A stretch of 34,994 nt of DNA from Bacteroidales bacterium (GTDB taxonomy: Bacteria; Bacteroidota; Bacteroidia; Bacteroidales; ML635J-15): NCBI GenBank assembly GCA_028701945.1, contig JAQVPT010000003.1:1-34994 (forward strand). The letters run 5' to 3'. A program made the position numbers and the translations under genes. The notes under the pieces were generated by a model, which was not told the origin of the DNA, searched no databases, and worked only from the letters and a program-made list of their open reading frames with translations. Position 1 is the stretch's first letter. Each line of letters starts with the position of its first letter. This document shows, one piece after another, positions 18,539 to 30,900 of this stretch.

Positions 18539-19516
18539 TTAACAACTAATCTTATTGTTTTCTATTTTCTTTTTGATGGCTCTAATCATATCATCTGACA
18601 TTGTATCGAGATTATATTGAGGTTTCCAGCCCCATTCTTGACGTGCAGCACTATCATCTACCGACATTGGCCATGAGTCAGCAATTGCCTGACGATAATC
18701 TGGTTTATACTCAATTTCAAAACCTGGAACCCGTTTCGCAACAGCTGCTGCCAATTCTTTTGCTGAGAAACTCATCGCACCAACATTAAAATCACCATGA
18801 TGTTTTAATTTTGAGAAATCTGCCTGCATAAGATCAGTTGTGGCTTTCAGACAATCGGGCATATACATCATTGGTAAACGGGTATCTTCGTTAACAAAAC
18901 AGGTGTATTTACCTTTTTGAACTGCGTCAAAATATATTGCCACCGCATAATCAGTAGTTCCGCCACCAGGCATTGTTTCATGACTGACAATACCAGGATA
19001 TCTTAATCCTCTGACATCAAGTCCGTATTTTTGCACGTAATAATCTGCTAACAATTCACCGCTAACTTTAGTAATACCATACATAGTTGTTGGCCTCAAA
19101 ACTGTTTCCTGCGGAGTATTTTCGCGAGGAGTAGAAGGCCCAAAAACTGCGATTGAGCTTGGAGTCAAAACCTGCTTTAGTTTCAATTCACGTGCTACTT
19201 CCATAACATTGATAAAACCATTAATATTAACGTCCCATGCACGCATAGGATGACACTCGCCCACAGCAGACAAAATTGCTGCAAAATTTACGATTGCGTC
19301 AATTTTATGTTTTTTTACTATCTCGGCTAAACGCTGTGCATCAGTGATGTTAAGCTGCTCATACAATCCAGTTTCGGTAAGGATAGGACAAACATCATCC
19401 TTTAAATCTGCTGAAACGATATTGTCATTTCCGTAAATCCCTCTAAGTTTAACAACCAGTTCGGAGCCAATTTGTCCACCAGCACCAATTACAAGTATTC
19501 TTTTTATATCTGTCAT
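18539..19516 (-). CDS. SDR-type NAD-dependent epimerase family, L-threonine 3-dehydrogenase-like
   Basis: RILVIGAGGQIGSELV; YGITKVSGELLADYYVQKYGLDVRGLRYPGIVSHETMPGGGTTDYAVAIYFDAVQKGKYTCFVNEDTRLPMMYMPD. Confidence 0.88.
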   Translation of the reverse strand: MTDIKRILVIGAGGQIGSELVVKLRGIYGNDNIVSADLKDDVCPILTETGLYEQLNITDAQRLAEIVKKHKIDAIVNFAAILSAVGECHPMRAWDVNINGFINVMEVARELKLKQVLTPSSIAVFGPSTPRENTPQETVLRPTTMYGITKVSGELLADYYVQKYGLDVRGLRYPGIVSHETMPGGGTTDYAVAIYFDAVQKGKYTCFVNEDTRLPMMYMPDCLKATTDLMQADFSKLKHHGDFNVGAMSFSAKELAAAVAKRVPGFEIEYKPDYRQAIADSWPMSVDDSAARQEWGWKPQYNLDTMSDDMIRAIKKKIENNKISC

Positions 19517-19910
19517 GGATTAAAATTTTATTATGTACAAATCTAAGATTTTTCACAAAAGTAAAAAAAATTATTTATCATGTTATAGAACTGTTAATCA
19601 TATAATTCCAAATTTAACAAAATAAGAGACTGTCAAACAACGACAAATTACAAAGTAATCAGCGAAGCGAACCCTCATGCATTGCATTGAGCTGATTCAG
19701 ATTTGTCGAATCTGCCGTAATCAAAAAAGGAAGTCGGGAAATGGCTCCGCAAATTTTTTATCCCTTATTATAGAACAAGCCCTTAAAAAACCCAATAAAA
19801 TCGTCATGCCCACTTAATAATTAGTAAGTCAGTTCTTTAGAATAAGGCACAGAAAAAGAAATGTTTTCTTAAAAAGCTACTCAAAAAATATGGGCAAAAA
19901 CAATAAAAAC

Positions 19911-19958
19911 TTGTATCCTGGCAATTAAAGCATTATATTTGACCAAACGTTCAGTCAA
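19911..19958 (+). promoter_or_regulatory. tetR promoter with overlapping palindromic operator
   Basis: TTG (19911-19913), 20-nt spacer, TATATTTG (19934-19941) matches the Bacteroidota TTG/TAnnTTTG promoter; TTGAC-CA-AACGTT-CA-GTCAA palindrome at 19939-19958 overlaps the -7 element. Confidence 0.65.
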
Positions 19959-19969
19959 TAAAGTTAAAA

Positions 19970-20587
19970 ATGTCACCAAGAACAGCAAAACAATTCGAGG
20001 ATATAAGAGCCGACAAGAGAAAGCAAATTATTGAAGCGGCTCTTGTACTATTTGCAAACAAAGGATATCACGCCACATCAATAAGCATGATTGCTAAAGA
20101 AGCTGGCGTCTCAAAAGGATTAATGTATAATTATTTTAAGAGTAAAGAAGCACTATTGTATGTAATAACTGATGAGATTACAACAGATATTATGAGCATG
20201 ATGAACCCTGACCATGATGATGAGATCACAACTCAGGAAATGGAAGATTTTTTTACATTACTATTTAATTCGCTGAAAGAAAAAGCAGAACAATGGAAGT
20301 TATTTTATCAGATATCAATGCAAAAAGATGTTCTGGAATATTTGGCTCAACAAAATCAAAGCGAAAAAGCAACTAAAAACAATCAACTTATTTATAAGTA
20401 CTTTGCAGAAAGGTTTAAAAACCCACGAGTAGAGATGATGTTGTTTTCTTCGTTATTCAAAGGTTTTTCGATGCAGTATGTTTTTGAACCAGAGCTTTTT
20501 AGCAAAGAAATGATTTTAGGCCTAAAAGCAAAATTGATTGAAATAATTGTTAAAGATAAGATTTTTGACATCAAAAGCGACAAATAA
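19970..20587 (+). CDS. TetR/AcrR-family transcriptional regulator
   Basis: RKQIIEAALVLFANKGYHATSISMIAKEAGVSKGLMYNYFKSKEALLY HTH. Confidence 0.93.
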   Translation: MSPRTAKQFEDIRADKRKQIIEAALVLFANKGYHATSISMIAKEAGVSKGLMYNYFKSKEALLYVITDEITTDIMSMMNPDHDDEITTQEMEDFFTLLFNSLKEKAEQWKLFYQISMQKDVLEYLAQQNQSEKATKNNQLIYKYFAERFKNPRVEMMLFSSLFKGFSMQYVFEPELFSKEMILGLKAKLIEIIVKDKIFDIKSDK

Positions 20588-20670
20588 ATAATCTATTCGA
20601 AGACTCTGTGTACACAAAGCAAATTTAACATTACTTGATTGCCTCACAACGCATCAATTTTTGCAACAAA

Positions 20671-22614
20671 CTACATAATTACTCTTCCTTGCAAGTCGGA
20701 AATTTTTTTTATAACTTCGTTTAATTGACAAACTTTTGCAATTATAACAGAAATTTGATCGGATTCATTTTTTGATTTTGCGTCTTTAAGCATTTGCTGA
20801 AGGTGAGACTTTTCTTCCTTAACAATATTTAATTTATATTTAATAAAAATATCTTCGAGAACTTCATTCAGTTTACTTTCCTCATCAACAACCTGTGCAC
20901 CTTTTCTTTTCCAAATTTGACTTAGATAATGTTTTTGTGAACATAAATTTGCAGACAATTGACTTATTTCGGGGTCTTGATGCTGTGTAAAAAACTCTGC
21001 ACTAATAGTTTCATTAGACTTTATAATTTGCTCTGCAAGAATAAATATCTTCTGATTAAGCACATTCTTCATTTCTAACTCATCGTTTCTCAATTGGTCA
21101 ATAATGTAATCGGCAACTCTAACTTCGACATTTTCTTTAGTTTCATGATTTACAAAAATCACGACCTTATTACCATACAGTAACAAAAGCCTTATAATTT
21201 CATGTTCTTGTGGCTCGAAATATACTTTTTCTACAAATGCTGGAACGGGAGGTATGTTTTGAGAAGCTCCAGCAAGGATATTTCGACTTTCTTTACGTTT
21301 TAAATCATCTATTTTTCGGCGAGTAATCTTTCCTACCTCTGAATACAAGACAGTTTCATTAATATCCATTATGTTACTACATTCCTGAATATAAACAGAC
21401 TGTTTAATTTTATCGTCAATAACCGAAATAGATCTCACCATGTCAGAGATTAGTGCTGATCTCTTAATAGGGTCGTTTTTTGCTTCTTTACTTAATAATT
21501 GTGCCTTAAAACTAATAAAATCTTGCTCATTATTTTCGATATACTCTATAGTTTCAGAACTAGAGTGTTTCCTCGAAAAAGAGTCTGGGTCTTCTCCATC
21601 TGGGAAAAGTAATATCCTAACATTTAAACCTTGTTCTAAAAGCATATCCGTTCCTCGTAAAGAGGCCTTTATGCCAGCAGTATCACCATCGTATAAGATT
21701 GTAACATCATTAGTAAACCTATGAATTAATCGGATTTGGTCTTCGGTTAATGAGGTCCCTGATGAAGCCACAACGTTCTTAATATCAGCCATGTGAAGCG
21801 AAAGAACATCAGTATATCCCTCAACAAGGTAGCACTTTTCCTTTTTAATTATTTCGTTTTTTGCCTGAAACAAGCCATAAAGAACCTTACTTTTATTATA
21901 AATAATAGACTCGGGCGAGTTTAAGTATTTTGCTATTTTCTTATCAGATTTGAGTGTTCGTCCACCGAACCCTATTACCTGTCCCGATAAACTAAAAATA
22001 GGAAACATCACTCGACCAGCAAAACGGTCAAAATTATAATTTTCTTTAACAATCGAAAGCCCAGTTTTTTCTAAGAAATTAAGTTTATATCCTTTTTTTA
22101 GAGCATTACTTGTAAAAGCATCTTTTCCCTCAAGACCATATCCTAGCTTAAAATCAGTAATAATTTGTTTATTGAATCCTCTTTCGCGAAAATAGCTCAA
22201 ACCAACACTTATTCCTTCATCAGATTGCATTAAAGTTTCGGCAAAATATTCAGCAGCAAATTTTGTAACAATAAGCATACTTTCTTTTTCACTTCCAAGC
22301 TTTTTTTCTTCATCACTAAGCTCACGTTCATCGATTTCGATTCCGTATTTTTTTGCTAGATATTTAAGAGCTTCAGGATACGTAAGTTGTTCGTGTTCCA
22401 TAACAAAATTCACAGCATTACCACCTTTACCACAGCCAAAACACTTAAAAATCCCTTTCGCAGGACTTACGGTAAAAGATGGAGTTTTTTCATTATGAAA
22501 TGGACATAATCCCAAAAAATTACTACCTCTGCGTTTAAGATTAACAAAGATGTTAACAACATCCACTATCTCGGCTGCATCAAATATTTTCGATATTGTT
22601 AATGGATCAATCAT
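20671..22614 (-). CDS. dnaG: DNA primase
   Basis: VNLKRRGSNFLGLCPFHNEKTPSFTVSPAKGIFKCFGCGKGGNAVNFVMEHE zinc ribbon; GFGGRTL; LVEGYTDVLSLH; YDGDTAGIKA TOPRIM. Confidence 0.96.
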   Translation of the reverse strand: MIDPLTISKIFDAAEIVDVVNIFVNLKRRGSNFLGLCPFHNEKTPSFTVSPAKGIFKCFGCGKGGNAVNFVMEHEQLTYPEALKYLAKKYGIEIDERELSDEEKKLGSEKESMLIVTKFAAEYFAETLMQSDEGISVGLSYFRERGFNKQIITDFKLGYGLEGKDAFTSNALKKGYKLNFLEKTGLSIVKENYNFDRFAGRVMFPIFSLSGQVIGFGGRTLKSDKKIAKYLNSPESIIYNKSKVLYGLFQAKNEIIKKEKCYLVEGYTDVLSLHMADIKNVVASSGTSLTEDQIRLIHRFTNDVTILYDGDTAGIKASLRGTDMLLEQGLNVRILLFPDGEDPDSFSRKHSSSETIEYIENNEQDFISFKAQLLSKEAKNDPIKRSALISDMVRSISVIDDKIKQSVYIQECSNIMDINETVLYSEVGKITRRKIDDLKRKESRNILAGASQNIPPVPAFVEKVYFEPQEHEIIRLLLLYGNKVVIFVNHETKENVEVRVADYIIDQLRNDELEMKNVLNQKIFILAEQIIKSNETISAEFFTQHQDPEISQLSANLCSQKHYLSQIWKRKGAQVVDEESKLNEVLEDIFIKYKLNIVKEEKSHLQQMLKDAKSKNESDQISVIIAKVCQLNEVIKKISDLQGRVIM

Positions 22615-22703
22615 TCAAAAAAAAGTTAAAACAAAAGTAAATAAATAATTAAGGATGAACAAAACAAGATTAGCAAAAATCTAATTTTATAATTAAATTT
22701 TTT

Positions 22704-23183
22704 TTACTGTAAAATTAGATTACCAGTACTCTCAACATTACTGACGTTTCCAGCTCTATCAACAATATAGAATTTGTACAAGATAGTATCTCCACTAAAA
22801 GGATAATTTTCATCAAGATCATTAATTAGAATTTCACCTTTTAGCGTTTTATCATTTCCTTCTGGAGTAAACTTTGGAACATAATAATTAAGAGGTAAAA
22901 GCAGTTCAACAGGTATCAGCACTCCAGACATAAACTGATACTTCTCGAGAAAAATAGTGTTTTTTTGTGGTGATATTGTATCAAATCCGATATCACCGTC
23001 TCCATCAACAAATGAAAAATGAAGGGTCCCATTTAAAACTCTATTTTCCAATATATTAATAGTATCGTTAAAGGTAAAATCAACAAATTCGACTTTCGGA
23101 ATAGGTGAATATTGCTCAACACCGAAACAAGACATAATCGTTACCGGTAATACAATTAACAATATTATTTTCCAATATTTCAT
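22704..23183 (-). CDS. Hypothetical lipoprotein
   Basis: MKYWKIILLIVLPVTIMSCFG lipobox; VDGDGDIGFDT and ILYKFYIVDRAGNVSN; start chosen 5 codons inside the listed ORF. Confidence 0.7.
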   Translation of the reverse strand: MKYWKIILLIVLPVTIMSCFGVEQYSPIPKVEFVDFTFNDTINILENRVLNGTLHFSFVDGDGDIGFDTISPQKNTIFLEKYQFMSGVLIPVELLLPLNYYVPKFTPEGNDKTLKGEILINDLDENYPFSGDTILYKFYIVDRAGNVSNVESTGNLILQ

Positions 23184-23212
23184 AAAGCAAAAATACAAAA
23201 ATTTCCAGATAT

Positions 23213-23272
23213 AAAAAAGAAGCTGTCTATTCGCAATTGGCGAACTGACAACTTCATTTTTTTTATTTTAAT
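23213..23272. terminator. Bidirectional terminator after the rpoC-DUF3467 unit
   Basis: aaaaaaGAAGcTGTCtaTTCGCaattgGCGAActGACAaCTTCattttttt imperfect stem flanked by A and T runs. Confidence 0.8.
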
Positions 23273-23274
23273 TA

Positions 23275-23595
23275 TTATGCTTGAGCAGTCGGTCCGCCAA
23301 AATTCATAGGAATCGGATTCCCTTGCTTATTTGAGGACACCTTAATTGGTCCATTAACAGATTCATATTTTGAAATATTTTCCTGCAAAGCGGTCATAAG
23401 TCTTTTTGCATGTTCTGGAGTTAGGATAATTCTTGATTTTACCTTAGCTTTAGGCATACCAGGCATAATTCTAACAAAGTCCAATACAAACTCTGAAGTC
23501 GAATGAGTAATTACAGCGAGATTTGCATAAACCCCTTGACCTGTCTCTTCTGTCAGCTCAATATTTATTTGATTCTGTTTGTTTTTATCTTCCAT
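23275..23595 (-). CDS. DUF3467 family protein
   Basis: MEDKNKQNQINIELTEETGQGVYANLAVITHSTSEFVLDFVRIMPGMPKAKVKSRIILTPEHAKRLMTALQENI; ATG immediately after the rpoC stop. Confidence 0.9.
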   Translation of the reverse strand: MEDKNKQNQINIELTEETGQGVYANLAVITHSTSEFVLDFVRIMPGMPKAKVKSRIILTPEHAKRLMTALQENISKYESVNGPIKVSSNKQGNPIPMNFGGPTAQA

Positions 23596-23596
23596 T

Positions 23597-26500
23597 TTAT
23601 TTTTCTTTTGATATTTCAATTTGTTCTACTCGTTTTTGTTTTTCCATAACTTCCATTGGAGCAACACGAACGTTTTGAAGCGAACGCTGTCCTGTTCCAG
23701 CTGGGATCAAATGTCCAACAATAACGTTCTCTTTTAATCCTTCAAGTGTATCAACTTTAGCTCTGATTGCAGCTTCGTTAAGCACTTTAGTTGTTTCTTG
23801 GAACGATGCAGCAGACATAAAACTGTTTGTCTGAAGAGCCGCTCTAGTAATACCTTGTAGTATTTGGCTTGATGTAGCAGGTAATGCGTCTCTCACATCA
23901 ACAAGTTTAAGGTCTTTACGTCGAAGCATTGAATTTTCATCCCTTAAGCGACGATACGAAACCATTTGTCCCGCTTTAAAGTTTTCTGAGTCACCAGCGT
24001 CAACTACTACTTTTTTATCAAACAAGCTGTCATTTTCTTCACGGAAAGCCCATTTATCAGCAATCTGTTTTTCTAAGAACTGAGTATCTCCAGGTTCAAC
24101 AATAACAACTTTTCTCATCATTTGTCTTACAATAACTTCAAAGTGTTTATCGTTGATTTTCACACCTTGCAGACGATACACATCCTGAACCTCGTTTACA
24201 AGATACTCTTGAACTTCGGTTGGACCTTTAATAGCAAGTATGTCGCTAGGAGTAATAGCTCCATCAATTAGAGGTGTCCCAGCTTTGATATAATCATTTG
24301 GTTGAACAAGAATTTGCTTTGACAGTGGCACAAGATATTTCTTTGTTTTCCCGTCTTTTGGTTCTATTTCAATTTCACGATTACCTCTTTTAATCTTACC
24401 AAAAGATACTTCTCCGTCAATTTCGGAAACAACTGCAGGATTAGAAGGATTTCTAGCTTCAAATAATTCAGTAACTCTAGGCAAACCACCAGTTATGTCA
24501 CCACCTTTACCCACAATTCTAGGCATCTTTATTAACACATCCCCAGTTTTAATCTCTTCTTTCTCACTACGCATCAATCGAGCACCAACTGGAAGGTTAT
24601 ACGTGGCAATTACTTCTTTTTTCTTATTAACAATTTTTGCAACAGGAATTTTAGTTTTATCCTTTGTTTCAATAATGGTTTTTTCTGTAGTTCCAGTTTG
24701 AACCACCATTTCATCTTTAAAGTTAATATCCTCAGCAAGATCCTCATACACTAGTTTACCAGCGTGTTCTGATACAATTACAATATTGTAAAGATCCCAA
24801 TCACAAATTTTATCACCTTTGTTTACATTATCGCCTGATTTAAAGAACAGTTTTGCTCCATAAGGGATTGGCTTATTAACTAATTGGATTTTTGTTTTAG
24901 CATCTATAATTTTTAATTCTGCCATGCGTGTAACAACAATATCCACTTTTTGACCATCTTTCTCAATAAATTCAACAGTACGTAATTCATCAAATTCAAC
25001 AATCCCACTATATTTAGCAATGATAGAAGACTCACTAGCAACATTACCAGCTACCCCTCCCATGTGGAATGTTCTCAAAGTCAGCTGTGTACCTGGCTCC
25101 CCAATAGATTGAGCAGCAATAACACCAACAGCTTCGCCTTTTTGCACCATTTTTCTTGTAGCAAGATTACGCCCGTAACATTTTGCACAAACACCTTTAC
25201 GGCTTTCGCAAGTTAAAACCGAACGTATTTCTACCCTATCAATAGGTGATTCTTCTATTTTACGAGCTATTTTTTCAGTAATTTCATCACCTGACGAAAC
25301 AATAAGTTCTTCTGTTTGAGGATGATAAACATCGTGTACACTAGTACGCCCAAGGATTCTATCAGATAAAGATTCTATGACCTCTTCATCATTCTTTTTA
25401 AGTTCTGTAGCTACAAGTCCTCTAAGAGTTCCGCAATCTTCTTCATTAATAATAACATCTTGAGCGACATCAACTAATCGTCTAGTAAGATAACCAGCAT
25501 CTGCCGTTTTAAGAGCAGTATCAGCAAGCCCCTTACGAGCACCGTGAGTAGAAATAAAATATTCAAGAATAGAAAGTCCCTCTTTAAAGTTTGATAAAAT
25601 TGGGTTTTCAATAATCTCACTTGTCTGAACTCCAGATTTTTGTGGTTTAGCCATCAAGCCTCTCATTCCACACAACTGGCTAATCTGTTCTTTAGAACCC
25701 CTTGCACCAGAGTCAAGCATCATATAAACAGCATTAAATCCTTGGTCATCAGTAGAGAGTTTACGCATAACCTCAATACTTAAACGAGCATTAATATTTG
25801 TCCATACATCAATTACTTGATTATATCTTTCATTATCTGTAATAACCCCAATGTTATAATTGCCCATAATTTCGTCAACCTCAGCATAACCCTCAGCAAT
25901 TAAATCCTCTTTTTCAGGAGGAACAATAACGTCATCAAGATTAAAAGATAGACCGACTATAAAAGCATTAGAATACCCAAGGTCTTTGATATCATCAAGG
26001 AATTTAGCAGTTACGGCAGTACCAAACTGGCTTACAAGATTACCAATAATGTCTCTCAAAGATTTTTTGGTTAATACTGCATTAATATAACCATATTCTT
26101 TTGGCACGATTTGATTAAACAGTACTCTACCAGTGGTAGTGGAAATCATTTTTGTAACGTGCTCACAATTCTCATCAATATCCTCTGTTCGAACTTTTAT
26201 TTTAGCATGTAATCCAAGTCTGCCTTCATTATTGGCAATCACGACTTCCTCAGGCGAGTAAAATGTTTTACCTTCTCCTTCAACACCTGTACGCTCTTTA
26301 GTCATATAATACAGTCCTAAAACCATATCCTGAGAAGGTACAGTAATAGGAGCTCCATTAGCTGGATTAAGAATATTATGCGAAGCAAGCATTAAAACCT
26401 GAGCCTCTATAATTGCAGCATTACCCAAAGGAAGATGAACCGCCATTTGGTCACCATCAAAGTCGGCGTTAAAAGCAGTACAGACAAGAGGGTGCAACTG

Positions 26501-27877
26501 AATAGCTTTACCTTCGATAAGTTTAGGCTGGAAAGCCTGAATTCCAAGTCTGTGCAAAGTAGGAGCACGATTAAGAAGAACCGGATGTCCTTTAAGGATG
26601 TTTTCAAGTATATCCCAAATAACGGGGTCTTTTCGCTCTACAATTTTCTTGGCAGATTTTACTGTTTTAACAATGCCTCTTTCAGTTAATTTCCTAATAA
26701 TAAACGGCTTATATAACTCTGCCGCCATATCTTTTGGAATACCGCACTCATGCATTTTAAGTTCTGGTCCAACAACAATAACCGAACGAGCCGAAAAATC
26801 AACACGCTTACCTAATAAGTTTTGACGGAAACGTCCTTGTTTTCCTTTTAGACTATCGCTAAGAGATTTTAAAGGTCTATTAGCATCTGTTTTAACAGCA
26901 TTAGATTTTCTAGAGTTGTCGAATAATGAGTCAACAGCTTCTTGGAGCATCCTTTTTTCGTTACGTAATATAACTTCAGGTGCTTTAATTTCCAATAATC
27001 GCTTTAGACGATTATTTCTAATGATAACCCTTCTATATAAATCGTTAAGGTCGGATGTAGCAAAACGTCCTCCATCAAGAGGTACCAATGGTCTCAACTC
27101 AGGAGGTATCACTGGAACAATCTTAACAATCATCCATTCTGGCTTATTAATATCTTTTGATAATCTGAAAGCCTCAACCACAATAAGTCTTTTTAGTGCT
27201 TCACTTTTACGTTGCTGTGAAGTTTCTTTATTTGCTTTATCACGTAAATCATAAGATAGAAAATCTAAATCAATTCTTTGCAATAAATCAAAAATAGCCT
27301 CTGCTCCCATTTTAGCGATAAACTTATTTGGGTCAGCATCATCAAGCAACTGGTTTTCACGTGGCAGTGATTCTAAAATATCGAGATATTCGTCTTCTGT
27401 TAGAAAATCGAGTTCTAACACCCCATCAATTGCTTTGACACCGGGTTGAATAACAACATATCTTTCGTAATAGACAATCATATCCAGTTTTTTTGCTGGA
27501 AGCCCCAATAAATATCCAATTTTGTTCGGTAAAGTTTTAAAATACCAAATATGAGCAACAGGCACTTCTAACTTGATATGCCCTGTTCGTTCGCGACGCA
27601 CTTTTTTTTCAGTAACTTCAACACCACATCTATCACAAACGATACCCTTATATCTAATTCTCTTGTATTTACCACAATGACATTCGTAATCTTTAACTGG
27701 ACCAAAAATTCTTTCGCAAAACAAACCGTCTCTTTCGGGTTTATATGTACGATAATTTATAGTCTCTGGTTTTGTAACCTCTCCACTCGACTTTTCCTGA
27801 ATTTCTTCGGGAGAAGCAAGACTAATTGTTATTTTTGAGAAGTTTGAATTTACTTTATTATCTTTTCTAAAAGCCAT
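23597..27877 (-). CDS. rpoC: DNA-directed RNA polymerase subunit beta'
   Basis: [52 protein letters not shown]. Confidence 0.99.
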   Translation of the reverse strand: MAFRKDNKVNSNFSKITISLASPEEIQEKSSGEVTKPETINYRTYKPERDGLFCERIFGPVKDYECHCGKYKRIRYKGIVCDRCGVEVTEKKVRRERTGHIKLEVPVAHIWYFKTLPNKIGYLLGLPAKKLDMIVYYERYVVIQPGVKAIDGVLELDFLTEDEYLDILESLPRENQLLDDADPNKFIAKMGAEAIFDLLQRIDLDFLSYDLRDKANKETSQQRKSEALKRLIVVEAFRLSKDINKPEWMIVKIVPVIPPELRPLVPLDGGRFATSDLNDLYRRVIIRNNRLKRLLEIKAPEVILRNEKRMLQEAVDSLFDNSRKSNAVKTDANRPLKSLSDSLKGKQGRFRQNLLGKRVDFSARSVIVVGPELKMHECGIPKDMAAELYKPFIIRKLTERGIVKTVKSAKKIVERKDPVIWDILENILKGHPVLLNRAPTLHRLGIQAFQPKLIEGKAIQLHPLVCTAFNADFDGDQMAVHLPLGNAAIIEAQVLMLASHNILNPANGAPITVPSQDMVLGLYYMTKERTGVEGEGKTFYSPEEVVIANNEGRLGLHAKIKVRTEDIDENCEHVTKMISTTTGRVLFNQIVPKEYGYINAVLTKKSLRDIIGNLVSQFGTAVTAKFLDDIKDLGYSNAFIVGLSFNLDDVIVPPEKEDLIAEGYAEVDEIMGNYNIGVITDNERYNQVIDVWTNINARLSIEVMRKLSTDDQGFNAVYMMLDSGARGSKEQISQLCGMRGLMAKPQKSGVQTSEIIENPILSNFKEGLSILEYFISTHGARKGLADTALKTADAGYLTRRLVDVAQDVIINEEDCGTLRGLVATELKKNDEEVIESLSDRILGRTSVHDVYHPQTEELIVSSGDEITEKIARKIEESPIDRVEIRSVLTCESRKGVCAKCYGRNLATRKMVQKGEAVGVIAAQSIGEPGTQLTLRTFHMGGVAGNVASESSIIAKYSGIVEFDELRTVEFIEKDGQKVDIVVTRMAELKIIDAKTKIQLVNKPIPYGAKLFFKSGDNVNKGDKICDWDLYNIVIVSEHAGKLVYEDLAEDINFKDEMVVQTGTTEKTIIETKDKTKIPVAKIVNKKKEVIATYNLPVGARLMRSEKEEIKTGDVLIKMPRIVGKGGDITGGLPRVTELFEARNPSNPAVVSEIDGEVSFGKIKRGNREIEIEPKDGKTKKYLVPLSKQILVQPNDYIKAGTPLIDGAITPSDILAIKGPTEVQEYLVNEVQDVYRLQGVKINDKHFEVIVRQMMRKVVIVEPGDTQFLEKQIADKWAFREENDSLFDKKVVVDAGDSENFKAGQMVSYRRLRDENSMLRRKDLKLVDVRDALPATSSQILQGITRAALQTNSFMSAASFQETTKVLNEAAIRAKVDTLEGLKENVIVGHLIPAGTGQRSLQNVRVAPMEVMEKQKRVEQIEISKEK

Positions 27878-27908
27878 TTTATGAGCTATTTAAATATATA
27901 AAACAATA

Positions 27909-30900
27909 TTAATCAAGGTTCACTCTCAGGCACAATCCTCTCAATTCATGCAATAGCACATTGAGCGATTCCGGAATTCCTGGCACAGGCATTTGTTCAC
28001 CTTTTACAATGCTCTCATAGGTTTTTGCACGTCCCATAACGTCATCCGATTTGACAGTCAATATTTCCTGAAGGATATTAGCAGCACCAAATGCTTCAAG
28101 AGCCCAGACTTCCATTTCACCAAATCTTTGACCACCAAATTGTGCTTTACCACCAAGAGGTTGTTGCGTAATAAGAGAATATGGTCCTATGCTCCGAGCA
28201 TGCATTTTATCTTCGACCATGTGTCCAAGTTTTAGCATATAAATAATTCCAACTGTTGCAGGTTGGTCAAATTTTCTACCAGTACCGCCATCATACAAAT
28301 AAGTTTTACCATATTTTGGTACACCAGCTTTGTCGGTATATTCGTTTATATGTTCAATTTGTGCACCGTCAAAAATAGGTGTTGCAAACTTAACTCCCAA
28401 TACTTGACCAGCCCAACCAAGTACAGTTTCATAAATCTGCCCTAAGTTCATACGTGAAGGCACACCAAGTGGATTTAAAACGATATCAACAGGAGTACCA
28501 TCATCCAAGAAAGGCATATCTTCTTGACGGACAATTTTTGCCAAAATACCTTTATTTCCGTGTCGCCCTGCCATTTTATCACCAACTTTAATAGTACGTT
28601 TACTGGCTATATATATTTTTGCAAGCTGCATAATTCCAGCAGGAAGTTCATCACCAATAGTAATATCAAGTCTTCTACGCCTAAATTCACCTTCGTATTT
28701 CTTAAACTCAATCATATAATTGTACAATAGTTTTCCTATTGTAACATTTCTACTCTTATCGGTAGTCCATTTATTTGGACTAACAGTCAAGAAATCAACA
28801 TCTCCAAGTAACTTCTGTGTAAACTTTAGACCTTTTGGGATAATATCATTACCAAAATTATCTTTAACACCTTGCGAAGTTTTACCATTAACAAGAAGGA
28901 AGAGCTTTTCGATAAGCAATGACTTGAGTTTAGAGTTAGCCTCTAATTCCTGTTCATTGATATTCTCAAGTAAAATCTTATCCTGATTTTTAGCTTTTCT
29001 GTCTTTAATTGTTTTGGCAAATAATTTTTTGTCAATCACTACTCCACTAGTCGAAGGAGATGCTTTTAAAGATGCGTCTTTTACATCACCAGCTTTTTCT
29101 CCAAAAATTGCTCTAAGCAATTTCTCTTCAGGAGAAGGATCACTTTCACCTTTAGGGGTAATTTTACCAATTAATATATCGCCTGGCTTAACATAAGCTC
29201 CGATACGAATAATACCATTTTCATCAAGATCTTTTGTTGCCTGTTCACTAACGTTAGGAATATCCGAAGTCAACTCTTCCATTCCACGCTTTGTTTCTCT
29301 AACTTCTAGTTGATAATCTACTATATATATAGATGTAAACAAATCCTCACGAACGACTTTTTCGCTTATCACGATAGCATCCTCAAAGTTATAACCTTTC
29401 CAAGGCATAAAAGCAACTTTAAGGTTTCTTCCTAGTGCGAGTTCACCGTTTTCGGTTGCATACCCCTCTGTAAGAATTGTACCCTTAGAGACTTTTTGAC
29501 CTTTTGACACAATCGGTCTAAGGTTGATACAAGTATTTTGATTAGTTTTATGAAATTTTTGAACTAAATATTCTTTAATTTCATCAGTAAAATTAACAAA
29601 ACTTTCTTCTTCGTCTCTATCGTATCTAATAATAATTTTTTGTGCATCTACGTACTCGACAACACCTTCACCTTCTGCAACCAAAAGAATTCTCGAATCT
29701 TGAGCAACCATGTGTTCTATACCAGTTCCAACAAATGGAGCTTCTGGTTTAAGTAGCGGAACTGCCTGACGCATCATATTAGAGCCCATAAGAGCCCTAT
29801 TTGCATCATCATGTTCGAGGAAAGGAATCAATGAAGCTGCAATTGAGGCAATTTGGTTTGGAGCTACGTCCATTAAATTTATTTGACTAGGCTCTACCAC
29901 AATATAATCACCTTCGTTACGAGATCTAACCTTATCAGATTGGAATACTCCCGCATCGTCAATAACAGCATTAGCTTGAGCTATTACTTTATCTTCTTCT
30001 TCTTCTGCACTTAAATAAACGATATTATCAAAACTAGTTTTCCCATTAGCAACATTTCTATAGGGAGTTTCAATAAAACCAAGATTATTTATTTTTGCAT
30101 AAACACAAAGCGAGGATATTAATCCAATATTTGGTCCTTCTGGAGTTTCGATTGGACACAATCGTCCATAATGTGTAAAGTGAACGTCACGGACCTCAAA
30201 ACCAGCTCTTTCGCGAGACAAACCACCTGGGCCTAGAGCAGATAACCTTCTCTTGTGAGTCATTTCAGATAATGGATTAATTTGATCCATAAACTGCGAC
30301 AATTGATTTGTTCCAAAGAAGGAGTTAATTACAGAAGATAGTGTTTTTGAGTTAATAAGATCTATAGGATGAAAGACCTCATTGTCTCTGACATTCATTC
30401 TTTCACGGATTGTGCGAGCCATTCGGGCTAAACCGACACCAAATTGATTTCCAAGCTGTTCGCCAACAGTACGTACACGTCTATTGCTAAGATGATCAAT
30501 ATCATCAACATCAGCTTTTGAATTAATAAGCTCTATTAAATATTTAATTATCGCAATAATATCTTCGCGAGTCAAAACTTTCACGTCAATAGATGAATCA
30601 AGCGCGAGTTTATGATTAATTCGAAATCTTCCAACTTCTCCCAAATCATAACGTTTTTCGGAAAAGAAAAGTTTATCAATCACATCACGTGCGGTTGCCT
30701 CATCAGGTGGTTCAGTATTTCTCAATTGACGATAAATATGAACGACCGCCTCTTTTTCAGAATTACAAGGGTCTTTTTGTAAAGTATTATATATTATAGC
30801 ATAATCAGAAATTTTCTGATTTTCTTTATGTAGTAAAATAGTTTTTGTCCCTGAATCAACGATCATTTCCACGTGTTGATTCTCAATAATTGTTTCTCGG

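Noticed and set aside
20607-20616. TGTGTACACA palindrome between tetR and dnaG
   Set aside because: Only 10 bp, in a convergent 3' gap; not enough to call a site.
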